Shown: one piece after another, positions 25,311-38,139 of the stretch
How the letters are laid out: each line of letters opens with the position of its first letter
Numbering within the stretch: position 1 is the stretch's first letter
From: Lamellibrachia columna
Lineage: Eukaryota; Annelida; Polychaeta; Sabellida; Siboglinidae
Direction of reading: 5' to 3'
DNA: 64,000 bases
NCBI GenBank assembly: GCA_963662155.1
Contig: OY759263.1
Coordinates: 23,214,854-23,278,853 of the forward strand
Program-made: the position numbers and the translations under genes
Notes under the pieces: generated by a model
Databases searched by the model: none
The model's input: only the letters and a program-made list of their open reading frames with translations
Told to the model about the DNA's origin: nothing

Positions 25311-26830
25311 AGTCCTCCACCCCGATTACTGACAAACCCCTATGTGTTGGAGCACACAACCTCTTATGACTGCACATTAACCCACTTATATACTCCATAC
25401 ACCCTTCCAGGTGAATTTGTGGTGTGAACTCTTGAAACATGTTCACTTTACATTTATCTGACACAACACCATCTAATTAAATAATTTATTCATTAGAATG
25501 TTTCTTATATGGCATAGTTCAAGTTGTAATGCAGCAAAATATATAACATGTATAAATAATATTACTAGTCTATGTTATTGATATTGAATTATGCAGATGC
25601 AGTGGTGGAAATTATGCGCATGCGCGGGAAGTGGCACCTACGTACAATGTTAACTGTCATCAATAACCCTACCTTGGGAATGCAACACACTACAAGTGGC
25701 ACAGTTTATTATATTGCCAACAATATCGTCGAACAGTTGTATTAACTGGTATGTCTCTTTATCATCTATGAATCTAGTCATTCCCATCGCAGTTACTTTG
25801 TGGAGCAAATGCACACAACAGTTACGTTAGCCAACAGTCAGTCAAAATGCTTAGAAAGTGTATGTCTCCATGTCATTGAAGAACAAATAATATATTCATT
25901 CAACATAGGGACTACATTAACCTGCTAAACCATGCAAATCCAACATGCATCAGTACTCTCCAGTTCCAGTCTAGTCACATTTTGCATGCGGCTAATACAG
26001 AATCATGAGTTGTATCAGAAGAAGAAAAATATAGTTGTCACTAGTAATTAACCTGTCCCAATACATTAATCACAACTCCATATGAAATGTTCAATCGTTT
26101 GTAGAATCCAAGCAGAACGCTTCATAGAACCATGCTTTAAATATTTGTCAAAATTAGTAGTATATCAAATATGTGTACTCCATAGAATATATATTATTTA
26201 TCTACAAAACCAAATAATGTTTATTCACAAACTTAACTTTTCATCGCAATGAGAATTGAGGCAGAAATTGTGTTAAAATCAGTGACACTTCTTCGGTGGT
26301 ATTCTACATTCTGCTAAGTCACAAAGTCGCTGTTTTTAATGCACCGTTTGTTTTCATAGTAGCTGTTTCATATCATCTCTTTCTTCACTTATTTCATCTG
26401 ACTGGCTGTCATAGCAACGCACTTCTACCAATTCAGCTGAGATCAGCTTTTACAGAGAACTCCACATCAAGCACGCAGTGTGTGCTATAGACATACCACA
26501 TATGTTGAAACAGATATTATGCAAATCAAAATGCGAAACCAACTTCACATGGATTGTTATATAACACATGCTAAATACAAGAACTCCCCGCATGCTGGCT
26601 CGCAAACAGGAATTAACCCTTGTCCATGGGCACAGACGATGTTGTCCTATTTGCATCAGATAATCTTTAACAGCATATGCACTGGCACTTATCATCACCA
26701 TGTTGAAATCCTCACTTAGAAGTGCAGTTTTTATGTTGCAATTATTCTGGTTTCCTAATTGTAATGACACATGCATGTTGTTCTATCGAGGACACGTAAT
26801 CATTCTGGTTACAACAATTTTCCAAATCAG
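25311..26830. other. No recognisable feature
   Basis: AT-rich unique-looking sequence. Open frames on both strands are short and show no domain. Confidence 0.4.
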
Positions 26831-27060
26831 AATTATGTATTGAAAAGTAAGACTATGAGTCGATGTTTGAATTTATGCTTCCTATATGGAAGGTAACAGT
26901 CAAACACACCAATATTTAGGTGAATTCTATATAGTTTCTAAGTACTTTGACAGGAATTCCAATTTCTGACAAATGGGAATTGTGTTCTGAGAAGTAAGAT
27001 TATCAGCCTATGTCTAGTTTTATGCTTCTTATATAGCACGTACCAGTCAAACACCAACCA
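26830..27060. repeat. Diverged direct repeat of about 90 bp
   Basis: The text around AAAAGTAAGACTATGAGTC to GTAACAGTCAAACAC recurs with changes about 145 bp later (GAAGTAAGATTATCAGCC to TACCAGTCAAACACC). The second copy ends where LINE coding sequence begins. Confidence 0.55.
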
Positions 27061-30000
27061 TTCCTTAAAAAGGTTGAACATAGGATTAGCCAGCTGGAAG
27101 TAGACATCAAAGCACAAGTCGACGAGACAAGAGTTAGCGAAATGATTAAAGAAGCCAACATCGAACACAAATCATATAAAGTCATTAATGAAGTTATGGA
27201 GGTAGTCAAGGATCAAACAATGGAAACCAAGGAGAGAGAAAAAAGACTAAACAATGTCATCATTTTTAACCTTCCTGAGTCAAATTCACAACTTAAATCC
27301 AACAGACTCAAGCATGACAGGGAATCAGTACTGGAACTAAGCACTGAGGTAAATAAAGACTTTGTAGACACAGATATCACTGAGCTCCATAGACTAGGAG
27401 AAGCCAAGGATGATAAAACTAGACCAGTGTTAATAACACTATCCGAAAACGAAAAGAAACGTGGTCTCCTCAGAAAATTCTTCCACCATAAAGAAAATCA
27501 GAAATTTAAAAGCATAAAAATCGATCACGACAAAACCAAACAGGAGAGAGAAGAATAAAAAAACTCTATGAAGAAGCTAAAAAGCAAGAAGCGGCAGACA
27601 AAATGGGAAACTACCTGTTCAGGGTGAGAGGGTCACCTTGGGACCGAAAAAAATAAAGAAAATCAGAAAAAGCCATTAATTACCCAAACACCCAAAACAG
27701 GTAAAGCAACCAACAACATACCATACCCTGAACTAAAAGAAATAAGTGGTATTAAGTGTTTTTATACAAATGCTGACCAGCTTAGAAACAACTAAAATGA
27801 ATTTGAATTGAGAATCAGAGATTTAAAACCTAATATAATAGCGATAAATGAGGTAAAACCTAAAAACCCAACATGTCTAGTTACCACCCCAGAGTTCTCG
27901 CTAGAGGGATATAAAATATTTTCCCAGAATATTGAAAACCAAGAAGGGAGAGGAATCGTAATATATTGAAAATTCCTTACCAGCAGAAAAAGTTAATCTG
28001 AACACGTCTATTTTACTGATAAAAGAAAACTTCTATTTGGATGTATTTACAGAAGTGATGTTGGGTCAGATGATAACAACAAAGAACTTATAAATATGCT
28101 TAAAACAACATCACAGTTAAATTACTCACACATTATAACTGTAGGAGATTTCAACCTCCCTGACATAAATTGGACAACTAAATCTAACAATCCTAAATTT
28201 TCTATTTGTAGAATGTTCAAACAACCCAAATGTTTTAGATTCCTTTCTATCAAATGATGAAGACATCATAGGAGATGTAGAAAACCTCTGCCCATTAGGA
28301 AGAAGCGACCACTGTATATTAACTTTTGAAATTCTGTGTACAATCAAACTAAATAATTACACTAAAAGAAGAAAGTATTTAAAAAATGCAGATTTTGATA
28401 GAATGAGGATTGCGTTTTCAAAAATAGATTGGAAAACCAGACACTAATGTAAATAGACAATGGAAATCCTAGACAGAAATAAAATTACTGGAAGAAAAAT
28501 ACCACAAATAGAAATCTCTAACCACAGGAAGGGAAACTTTCCCCTGAATGCCAAAACTAGAAAGTGATTAGGCATAAAAATAGATTGTGGACAAGATATA
28601 TGGAAACAAGAGATGGGAAGAAATATTTAGAGTACTGCAAAATTAGAAACAAAGTCAGAGCTTTAACACGAAAACTTTGAAAGGAGTTTGAAAGAAATGT
28701 AGCTAATCAAACAAAAAAGAACACAAAAGCCTTCTGGCAATGTTCTAAATCCAAAACTACAATCAAACCAGGAATTGGTAAATTAAATATAGATCCAACC
28801 AATCCCAAATCCAACACTACAACAGATGATGGGGAAAAAGCAAATATTCTTGCAACCTACTTCGCTAGCGTATTTACAACTGAACAACCAACTATACCAA
28901 GAGTTGAGACTAATACAACGATGGAAGAGTTAACAATAACTGAAAGCAAAATATTATTGGCATTGAAAAGTCTAAATATAAACAAATCCCCTGGTCCAGA
29001 TGAGATAGGAGCCAGGCTACTGGTGGAACTTTCAAAATCAATCTCGCACCCATTACGTAAAATATTTGAAACATCAATAAAAACAGCTAGTATCCCGAAC
29101 AATTGGAAAGAAGGGAAAATTTCAGCTAATTATAAAAAACGAAACAAGTCATTAGCTAGCAACTACCGCCCAGTAAGCATCACAAGTATTCTATGTAAAT
29201 GCATGGAAAAGATCATTAGAAACCATATTTTTTAATATATGAAGGAAAATTTTCTATTTAGCCAAAAACAATATGGTTTTATAACAGGGCGCTCTATAGT
29301 CCTCCAACTTATAAACGTTTTAGATAACTGGACCTTGGGACTCGACAATGGAAATTACACAGATGTCATTTATATGGACTTCCAAAAAGCTTTTAACACG
29401 GTACCACATAAGAGGTTAATAAATAAATTAGATAGCTACAACATTAGTAATGAATTAATAAATTGGATCGAAGCATTTCTTACAGATAGAAACAAAAGGT
29501 GGCTGTAAATGGTAAATAATCGAAATGGCACAATGTAACTTCCAGGATACCCCAGGGTTCGGTTATAGGACCGTTACTTTTTGTACTATACATAAACGAC
29601 CTACCAGAATTAACTAAGTCTGATACATTTCTATTTGCAGATGACATCAAGATATTTAGAACTATTACTGATAAAAATGACCAGGGCACTTTACAAGATG
29701 ACCTAAATACCTTAGAGCAGTGGAGCAACAAACGGTTACTAAAATTTCATCCAAGCAAACGTAAACACATGACTATTAGAAATAATAACATTCGAGAAAT
29801 CAAATATTCTATGACACTTAACAACTCCATATTTCCGCTCGACACAATTGAAAAACAAAACGACTTAGGGGTTATTATAGACACAAAGCTATCCTTTGAT
29901 GACCACATTAACCGAGCAGTAAAGAAAGCAACAAAGATGACAAAAATCATTTGCAGAACTTTTCAATTTCTTGACAAAGATACGTTCTTGCCATTGTATA

Positions 30001-30560
30001 AAACAATGGTAAGAACGCATCTTGACTATGCCAAAGCAGTATGGTATCCTTACAAAAAACATATTATTGCAATAGAAAACGTCCAAAGAGGAGCAACAAA
30101 AGAATTGCCAGGGATGAGAAACTTAACTTATATAGAAAGATTAAAATTAGTAAAACTTCCCTCATTACCATATAGACGTCTACGAGGCGATATGATTGAA
30201 GTTTTTAAAATTATACATAATCTATACGACATTGAATCTTCACCTAAACTCTTAAAATGGGAGAATGTATCCTCCAGGACAGGAAATTGAGCTCAATTAT
30301 TTACTCAAAGAGCAAAAACAGATATAAGAAAAACTGCTTTTCCAATCAGAGTGACTGAACCTTGGAATTCCCTCCCGGAAACAGTCATTCATGCAAAATC
30401 CTTAAATACTTTTAAAAACCACCTAGCTGGACCAATTCTGGTCCAATCAAGAAATTCTGTATAATTGCAAAGCACCATTAAAAACAGGAACCAGAATTTT
30501 TAAACTATTAATAGACGAAGATCTGATCATTGAGGAGTCACAAGAATCCAGTGATCAGAA
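27050..30560 (+). mobile_element. Near full-length CR1-like LINE with ORF1 and ORF2, decayed
   Basis: ORF1 (27058-27558, shifted frame on to about 27655) has a coiled-coil-like start and an RRM-like segment with LNNVIIFNLPES, ELHRLGEAKDDKTRPVLITL. ORF2 begins near 27750 with CFYTNADQL and PNIIAINEVKP; the endonuclease keeps VGDFNLPDINW (about 28140). RT motifs: KSPGPDEIGARLL (about 28985), YRPVSITSILCKCMEKII, MDFQKAFNTVPHKRL, IPQGSVIGPLLF and the catalytic FADD (about 29635). The C-terminus ends AKSLNTFKNHLAGP near 30430. At least one stop follows HIF at 29233 and others break the endonuclease. The 3' end holds AAGGTAAGGTACC, a short tandem repeat as in other CR1 tails. Confidence 0.9.
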
Positions 30561-30599
30561 TCATCTTAAGGTAAGGTACCACAATTGTGAATTATATAT

Positions 30600-30800
30600 A
30601 TATTTTTAAGTACTTTGTTAGGAAAATTACAAATTCCAATTTGGGACAGCGCAAAATCGGAATTGTATTATATAATATTATATTCCGACTTCGGGTTCCC
30701 ATCTTGGAATTCCGATTTTGTGCAGCGACCCGCCACCCAATTCCGGTATTGGTCATTTTCCATACCTGAATCGGACGGATTCCGACTGGGGACGTAATAA
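30600..30800. repeat. GGAATT/AATTCC-rich repeat, relative of 23395-23500
   Basis: Half-sites such as GGAATTCCGATTTTGTGCAG, CCCAATTCCGGTATTGG and GAATCGGA are interleaved. Similar wording (CCCGAATCGGAATTGTCTG, CCAATTCCAGAATTGTG) interrupts the GPCR fragment at 23.4 kb. Confidence 0.5.
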
Positions 30801-31694
30801 CGGCACCAATTATTTTGCAATGGGCGATAACAGGGCATTGTATATGTAAGAACGCTACGTAACTACACATTTTATCCCAGGCTAGTTTTAAAGAACACTG
30901 GAAATAAAGTGACCTAATATGGCAACTCGGGATAATATCGACATGTACTGACCCTGATTAGATAATATTTCGTTGAAAGAAATAATGGTCACATTTATTA
31001 GCGTAATAACTGGTACGAAAAAGAATATTTGCTGGTTTGCTATTTCATCCATACAGTTTTGTTGGGCCGCGTTTGAGTGCTGGGAGGGCAGGAAATACAG
31101 TGATGCAGTCAGTAAATTATAATATAATTATATTATATTTCAGTAATTTGGTAATGAAGGGATCGGTAACACTTTTCGAACTTTTTTTATCATTGAATTC
31201 ACCCGAGCTGCGGTTGAACAACAATTAGGGTTCGAAATGTAACAACTATGTAGAGTTTATTCATCAATACTCATGGGCATCTGCAATATTCTAAGGAAAG
31301 AAAAAAATATAATAATTAATAATTTAAATTTTATGCCGCAAGACAATACAATGCTTTCACTACACGTATAAATATCCAATAATATGTATCAAAGTGAAAA
31401 CAGAAGAGCAGAAACACAAGAATGGTATTTGTTTTACTTAGACGTGTAAACTGCCTTCATTGATAGTTCTATATGTGATAAAACTATACATCTGGGGAAT
31501 GTTCTTAGCACAGCCATTAAGTATGAAATGGTGTTTGATGGTATCGAGAAAATTAATTGTATTCAGTAGTGTTAATAGATTTATGTCTGAGTTTGGTTAA
31601 CTCCAAACTGTTGTCCATAAACAAATTGTTTCATCAGTATTAAACTGGTGTTTCATCAATATTGTTGAGCATTGTATGAATCTAAATTAAGGAA
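30801..31694. other. No recognisable feature
   Basis: AT-rich sequence without coding or repeat structure that I can identify. Confidence 0.4.
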
Positions 31695-32420
31695 GACTAG
31701 GGCTAGTTGTAACAAAAATAACATTTCAGGGTTGCGGTTTGAACTGTTACACGATCGAAACTTTTTTAATGCCAACGAAACCACAAATATCTCCTGCATA
31801 TAACAAGAGCATAAACATATGCTTAATGCAATACATATTTGCGCCATGATGCATTTGATGAGGTCTCCTAATGTATTACAATTTACTCAGAAGCGGGACA
31901 AGTTGCAACAGTTTGCGGGGCAAGTTGTAACATATGCTTTATCATTGCAGCAAAAACTAGCATGCCAGTACACAACATTAATGGCTTTGAACTATTCTGA
32001 TGCACAACTACGATATATGACTCGCAATGGATGGCACTTTCCCAACACTTTGCTTCCCTTGAGTGACATATTTCGCATAATACTGCTAAGCTTCAATTTG
32101 TCTGGGGAAATTCTACAACTTGCCCCAGCATCATCTCATTCACAACACCTGTGGTTACATTAAAACATACTTATTCACTATAATCCATGACTAGAAATAC
32201 CAAAGAAGAACAGAATAGTTTATGTCATACGCACATAACCCATAACAAATAGACTAGCAAAAGTTGAACAAATTACCGTTTTTTTTTACAGTGGCGTGAT
32301 ATCGTGCTATTGGTGTACACACTGTTACCTTGCGAAATGATTTTCGTAATTTAGTTGCATTGAAAGTTTTCTCTGTAGTACGTCTTTTACAACTTACCCA
32401 TGTTGCAACTGGCCCCGGTC
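31695..32420. mobile_element. Non-autonomous element with ~20-bp imperfect inverted ends
   Basis: The left end GACTAGGGCTAGTTGTAACA and the reverse complement of the right end (32401-32420), GACCGGGGCCAGTTGCAACA, match at 16 of 20 bases. Further copies of CAAGTTGYAACA lie inside (about 31899, 31920, 32106 and 32388), as subterminal repeats do. No clear target duplication or transposase is seen. The frame at 31819-32163 is probably chance. Confidence 0.55.
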
Positions 32421-35171
32421 TCCCATATGACCACTGAATGTGTGTACCTTTAGATCTAGCTTTGGTCTTAAAGGTTCATATAGTGATAATGGTAGCCAAA
32501 TAAGATAACACTGTGGTTAGTTTGTTTGTTATTTCCAGCACTTGGCAACGTTCTATTATCTGATTAGTCTGTATGTTGTAGCTATTACAATTGTATGATG
32601 TACGAGGCCTCATTCAACTAGCCCGCCTTCTATGACACATACGCGTGTGCATTTGCATCCCTTCCTTTATTTCATATCCAGCAGTACAATCTCATTACTC
32701 CTAATTTTTCACTTGGTAACAACGAAATTGGTTTATTTGTAGTAAAAATGTGCTTCGCTAGCTGGTAATATAAAATTCAAAATATTGTCCGAGATAGGGT
32801 TCTGATGGTGGTCGCATCACGCGAACTTGTCCGTAGTTTTAAATAAGGCGCTCTCCCCAGATGGCGCTACCCATTGAAATTGACCTCGAAAAAGTTGACG
32901 CGGCGAATTTTTATTATGTAACTGATCTTGTGGGTCAATGTGACAGTGAGAGTAACCCAGAACAGATTTGGATTATTGACACGAACAGTTTCTAAATGGG
33001 TCGACGTTCTTCCTTAAGTTACTTTGTCCAGCATGTAAGTATTCAGAGCGAGAACCTTCTTTATCGCCCACTCTACAACTTATTACTGCAACTTATTACT
33101 ACTAATCTCTCCATTCAGTCACGGTAAAATGTAGCCATACTCGAACGTTGCTGTAGGTCATACGCCCATACATATGTAATATATACTATCTGGGAAAATT
33201 TTTATACCCTAAATTATTAGCGTTTTCGAAAAAATATTCTAATTAATTAATTCTAACTAATCTTCAAAAACATACGGATGTGTTAAGAATTACATTGTTT
33301 TCATTGACACTGACACTATAGGTCAAACGCCCCAGTAGGGGCTTTAATTATTTCAGTTTGGATCATTATTTTATTATGTCAAGTGCTTTCCATTATTTGG
33401 TGGATATTGCTCTATAATTGTATATTACGAAGTGGCTAGCGCTCTGGACCCGTAAGCACAACTGTACAGCTATAATTGGTCCGGCAGTCTTTCCGCTTTG
33501 TATGTGCAGCAAGTGTGTGCACTTATACCCAGCGGCATATAATGTGCACATGCAGACGGTCAACAAATCATTAATAAACCAGGTGCTAAGCACCAGAATA
33601 TTATCCGATACGCTCATATTTGACAAAGTAATGATACATCATTATTTGTAAAGTATAGCTAGGATGGGTCTCTTCTCTTCTTCAATGAGCTCAAAAGTAT
33701 TAGAGACATCTTTAGGCAGGTATATCTTCATACTTCGATGATTGACAATGAGTATAGTTTTATACGTAACTGCGCTTGAACGTATATATAATTGACAACA
33801 ATGATGTTCCAATATAGCAATACACATATACCTCGACCTTTTGAAGACCAAGACATAGGCCTTATTATCGCCTACGTGAGATGTGCAGCAGTTAGTGTTG
33901 CAATGTTTTAGTGCCGGACCTATTCTAGCACGGCTGATTCATATGTTGTCTGGCAGTGACAGAACTGTAGCTGCTGCTGTTTATTTTACCGGCAGGTTCT
34001 CATTGCGCATGCGCACATGAAGTGCCGGACCAACAGCCTTTTTGCAGTACGTCCGGATCTGGACCTATAGCAACAGCCTATATATTAATATTACAGTATT
34101 ATCACGCTTATATTTCTGTGCGCAGTCCATGGGCCGAAATTACTATTCTTAGAATTCCGCCGTTTAAAATTCTGTTATTAGCGTAGACCGAATCAACCTT
34201 TGCTGAATTCAGTAGTGAAGTTGTTTTCAGCGAAGTGGGCCGAACCATCCATCTACGTGGGCTGAAACGCCTAGGCCGAACCATCCATCGGCATAGGCTG
34301 AACCTAAACCATCCGGGACCCTAATAATTATACACAAGAAATACATGTTTATTGATTGTGTTTACTGCATTTTAATAATGTTCCATATAACCTAGATGAA
34401 TTAGTTTTCAGTGGCGTGGATCCTCTCCTTATATTAACTGGAAAGGCGAGTTCTTGCCTAACTCGAACACCCCAGTTAGTAGAGGCATACGTCTCACCCA
34501 TGTAAATCTTAACTTTGTTGTATCATAGTTACGGTACAAGTGTGCATCAGTGTCAATAACTTAAAGGTGCCTCATCAATTTGATTTTTTTGCTCGTCTCA
34601 TTTCAAATTAATTTTGCAAAAATTCAAACCTACCTAGTATCCACTACGACATGCTAGCTCGTTTGTGCAACTTTTGTATGTGAAATCATCAGACAAACTA
34701 TAACTATTCAATTATTTAATTCTGCATGCAGAATTTATTGAAGTGGAAAATAGAAACACTGAAAACTCACGAATTTCGCCCTTGGTGAAATTTCATAACT
34801 TTGTCATGTGATCAGTGTGGGCTGACAGGATGGAAGTTACGCCCATGATCAGCCTTGACCCCATAGTATGTTTACCGTTTTGGATATTCACTATTTTGAG
34901 CCTTACCAGATCTAACAACTGAAGTCAATTCTTTCAATAATTTGAAAAAAATACGCATTTTTTAATTAAACCGAGATTTAAAACTTACATGCATTAACCA
35001 TCATATACCGGTAATTTGAACATTAATGAACATGATTTAAATCAATTAAGGAGGGAGTCTTAAGTTGTCTCTCATTATGCATTATGCAATTAGACATTGA
35101 TTCAGTAAGCCAATATAACAGTACACCAATGGCACACATGCTCCATCACAAACATCCCCACTCGTGCATGT
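32421..35171. other. No recognisable gene; short local repeats only
   Basis: A small repeat GGCCGAACCATCCATC occurs near 34240 and 34272. Otherwise this is AT-rich DNA without domains on either strand. Confidence 0.4.
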
Positions 35172-35179
35172 GTGCACAT

Positions 35180-36109
35180 TAGTGCCCTGAAACGGCCAGG
35201 CGTTGGGCCCAAGCCCAGTCTGTGGGCCATTTTCTGGGCCGGGCCTGGGTTGAAAAAATATTAAACACATCAGGCTTGGGTCGGGCCTGGGCCTAGTGTG
35301 AGCAGGCTGGGCTGGGCCTGGACCTAATAAAAATATTAATACAAAACCCATACGTATTACTACTACATAGTACATACAGAATACATATGTTACAGATGCA
35401 AATTTTTAGCATGAAGTGAGCCTTTTGCATAGATCTAATGGCCCCATAAGTTACTTGGCTGGAAGTAGCCAGCCCCAAATGTTTACTTTAGACATATTTG
35501 CAGAGGCAATCAAGCCATGATTAACCATCAACTTATCACCCTTTGACCTTATAAGTGGACATTCTATTGTCTAAGTATTCCCTCCAAACCTTGCCTGCCT
35601 GAATGACCTGCCCACTGCCCAGTGCCCATACCAATTGTGTTATCAAGTGTCTACTGTTTAGTGTCTACAATTTCCCCTGTACTAATTCATTCACACTTGT
35701 ACTAATTCACACATCTTAACCTGATCTCTCAAGCTAGTGACTTCAGACCTACTTGAAATGCCACTGGGTGTCAGTGCCAGTGGGTGACATGGAATTGAGA
35801 TTTCAATATTAATGTTTTTTTAATGTTATTTAATAAAACAATATGTATGTATTACAGTTTTTTATGTTTCATTTTTATTATAATCTTAATTTATCTTTTC
35901 TAAATTTAGTGGGCCATGGGTTTACCCAACTTTGGCCCGCAGGTATGGACCGGGCCTGGGCCTAAAAGTGTGGGCCGGGCCTGGGCCAAACATTAACAGG
36001 CATGGGCCAGGTCTGGGCCTAAATTCTAGTGAATTTTTGTGGGCCTGGATTCTAACTGCTAATTGCGGGCCGGGCTTGGGCTCAAATTATAGGCCCGTGC
36101 AGGGCACTA
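35180..36109. mobile_element. Non-autonomous hAT element with 8-bp target duplication
   Basis: The ends are TAGTGCCCTG (35180-35189) and CAGGGCACTA (36100-36109), perfect inverted repeats; past a short mismatch the similarity goes on through CGGCC/GGCCCG. The direct repeat GTGCACAT flanks it exactly at 35172-35179 and 36110-36117. An 8-bp duplication is the hAT hallmark. Both ends carry clusters of GGGCCGGGCCTGGGCCTAA, as expected of subterminal transposase sites. The AT-rich interior has no transposase. Confidence 0.9.
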
Positions 36110-36241
36110 GTGCACATACAGACTTGTAAGTCTCAAATTTGCAAAAATTTCTTTTGCATATAATGCTTCTCTCTTTTCCTGAATGTTGAAAATTTCTTGA
36201 AGTTTATCAACCCAATATTATCCAATTTGACATACAGAGGG

Positions 36242-36248
<7 letters not shown>

Positions 36249-36281
<33 letters not shown>
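36249..36281. repeat. TA microsatellite
   Basis: About sixteen TA units upstream of SLC25A51. Confidence 0.95.
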
Positions 36282-36283
<2 letters not shown>

Positions 36284-36931
36284 AATATTAATGCAAGTAG
36301 TAAAGTTTAGTTATACATTAGGGTGTCCACAAGAAATTGAAAGTTTGAAAAATTAAGAGTCTCACTGCCTGTGAGATGTGTGAAATTTCAGCTCAAATAT
36401 GTGTGATTTTGGGGTTTCCCCACTTACCCATATTTACCCTCACGGACAAACTATTAAAAGATCTTCCTAATGGTGCGAACTGTGTTAAGTGTAATCAATA
36501 CTCGATTCGCAATATCTCGCTGAATTCCGATTCTGGTATTTTTGGGGTACCTTAAATCAGGACCTAATATTTTTTACAAAGATAAACCCAATTACACAAG
36601 TTAAATTATCAATATTCTGGCGTCAGATGCATCAATAAACATATGGGGCTGGTGTGAGAATAATATATAAAGTCTATCAACATTATAATTAAGTTAGCAA
36701 CATGTTCGTTGTTGCCTGACCATCAGTGTTACAGAATTGACGCCGATGTAAGGAGCGCGAAGGTCTCGAAAGCTCCTTCGAGCTACAAATAGGACTCTAG
36801 AGGTTATCTGTCTAACTTTATTTAATATATAATTAAGTGTTGCTGTCACACAAGTATTGTTCTGTCGTTTGCAGAGTTGACCGGCTGGAGATGTTATTCG
36901 CCCGGATGGTGTCTAGGCCGACACAGCGACA

Positions 36932-37849
36932 ATGCGCAGGCACCAGCTGGAGCCGAGCGGCCAACAAGTGATGTCGACGAGCAGCAAGACGCTGCAGAAG
37001 TACACGCTCAGCGGCAAGGAGTTCGTGTGCGGCTGGGGCGCCTCGTCCGTCAACGTTATCGTGACGTTCCCGATCAACAAAGTGCAGTTCCGCCAGCAGC
37101 TGTATGGCATCACCACACGGGCGGCGACTCACCAGCTGCAGAAGGAGGGTCTCGTTGCTCTCTACCGCGGGCTCCTGCCGCCGTTCCTCCAGAAGTCGGC
37201 CAACCTCTCCATCATGTTCGGGATGTACGACAAGTACTCGAAGCTGTTCGAGCGGCGCCTCCCGCACGTTCCGGTCGATATCAACCGCGCCGCGGCAGCG
37301 ATGCTCTCGGGATCGACCGAGGCGATTCTGACGCCGTTCGAGCGCATCCAGACCGTGCTGCAAGACCGCGCGTACATGAACAAGTTCCCCAACAGCGTCG
37401 CCGTCTTCAGCGCTCTGCGCGAGTTCGGCGTAAGCGAATACTACCGCGGATTAGTCCCGATCCTCGTGCGGAACGGATTCAGCAACGTCATGTTCTTCCT
37501 GACCCGGAAAAGACTCAAGGATTTGTTTCCCGAGACGGACTCGGGCGTGCTGAACACCCTCGAGGATTTCGCGAGCGGCGGTATCCTCGGCGCGACGATC
37601 AGCACCATCTTCTATCCGGTGAACGTCTGCAAGACGAGGATGCAGTCGCAGATCGGTGGAGAGTTCCAGAGTCTGCGCACCGTGTTCTGGCAGCTGTACC
37701 GAGAACGAAACTCGTCTTTACGGTCGTTGTGTCGGGGCGCCGACATCAACGTCGTGCGATGTCTACTCTCATGGGGAATCATCAACGCAACCTACGAACT
37801 ACTCAGGAAGTGGTTGTACCCCGAAGTCATGCATCCACCCACGCTATGA
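36932..37849 (+). CDS. SLC25A51: Mitochondrial NAD+ carrier SLC25A51/52
   Basis: An SLC25 carrier of the inner mitochondrial membrane. Human SLC25A51 and 52 import NAD+ into the matrix. The 305-codon protein has the three carrier repeats with degenerate signatures FPINK (46-50), TPFER (134-138) and YPVNVCKTR (228-236). It also holds stretches close to human SLC25A51: QLYGI, LYRGLLPP, EYYRGLVPIL, SQIGGEFQS and SWGIINATYE. A 3' splice site (TTTGCAG, ending at 36874) precedes the frame, so the 5' UTR is probably split; the coding part is one exon. Met14 (36971) is an alternative start, since the first 13 residues have no counterpart that I recognise. The gene is far more GC-rich than its surroundings, which produces long antisense and shifted frames that are not genes. 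Confidence 0.95.
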   Translation: MRRHQLEPSGQQVMSTSSKTLQKYTLSGKEFVCGWGASSVNVIVTFPINKVQFRQQLYGITTRAATHQLQKEGLVALYRGLLPPFLQKSANLSIMFGMYDKYSKLFERRLPHVPVDINRAAAAMLSGSTEAILTPFERIQTVLQDRAYMNKFPNSVAVFSALREFGVSEYYRGLVPILVRNGFSNVMFFLTRKRLKDLFPETDSGVLNTLEDFASGGILGATISTIFYPVNVCKTRMQSQIGGEFQSLRTVFWQLYRERNSSLRSLCRGADINVVRCLLSWGIINATYELLRKWLYPEVMHPPTL

Positions 37850-38139
37850 ACGTGCACATAGGCCAATGTTTCATACTCCTAGACAAACGCAAAGTTTGGT
37901 CGTTTTTATCGTAAACTCAAGTTATATTATGCACACTATATTTGTCGTATTTTTTCTAGCGCCAAATGTGTTCGAATGAACCACAGTCGTTTGATCGTTA
38001 CCTGTTTAATTTGAATATTTGTACTTGATTATAATGTTTACAATGTTTAAAATGCATGCTGAACGGCAAGGTCGATGTTCACAAACATATAATGTTCACA
38101 TTGTATTTATAACATTGTGCACATGTGTCGGGTCAAGAT

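Noticed and set aside
36833..37914. Long antisense and shifted open frames over the SLC25A51 gene (for example 36877-37914)
   Set aside because: They are shadows of a GC-rich coding exon; they have Arg-rich composition and no family signature.
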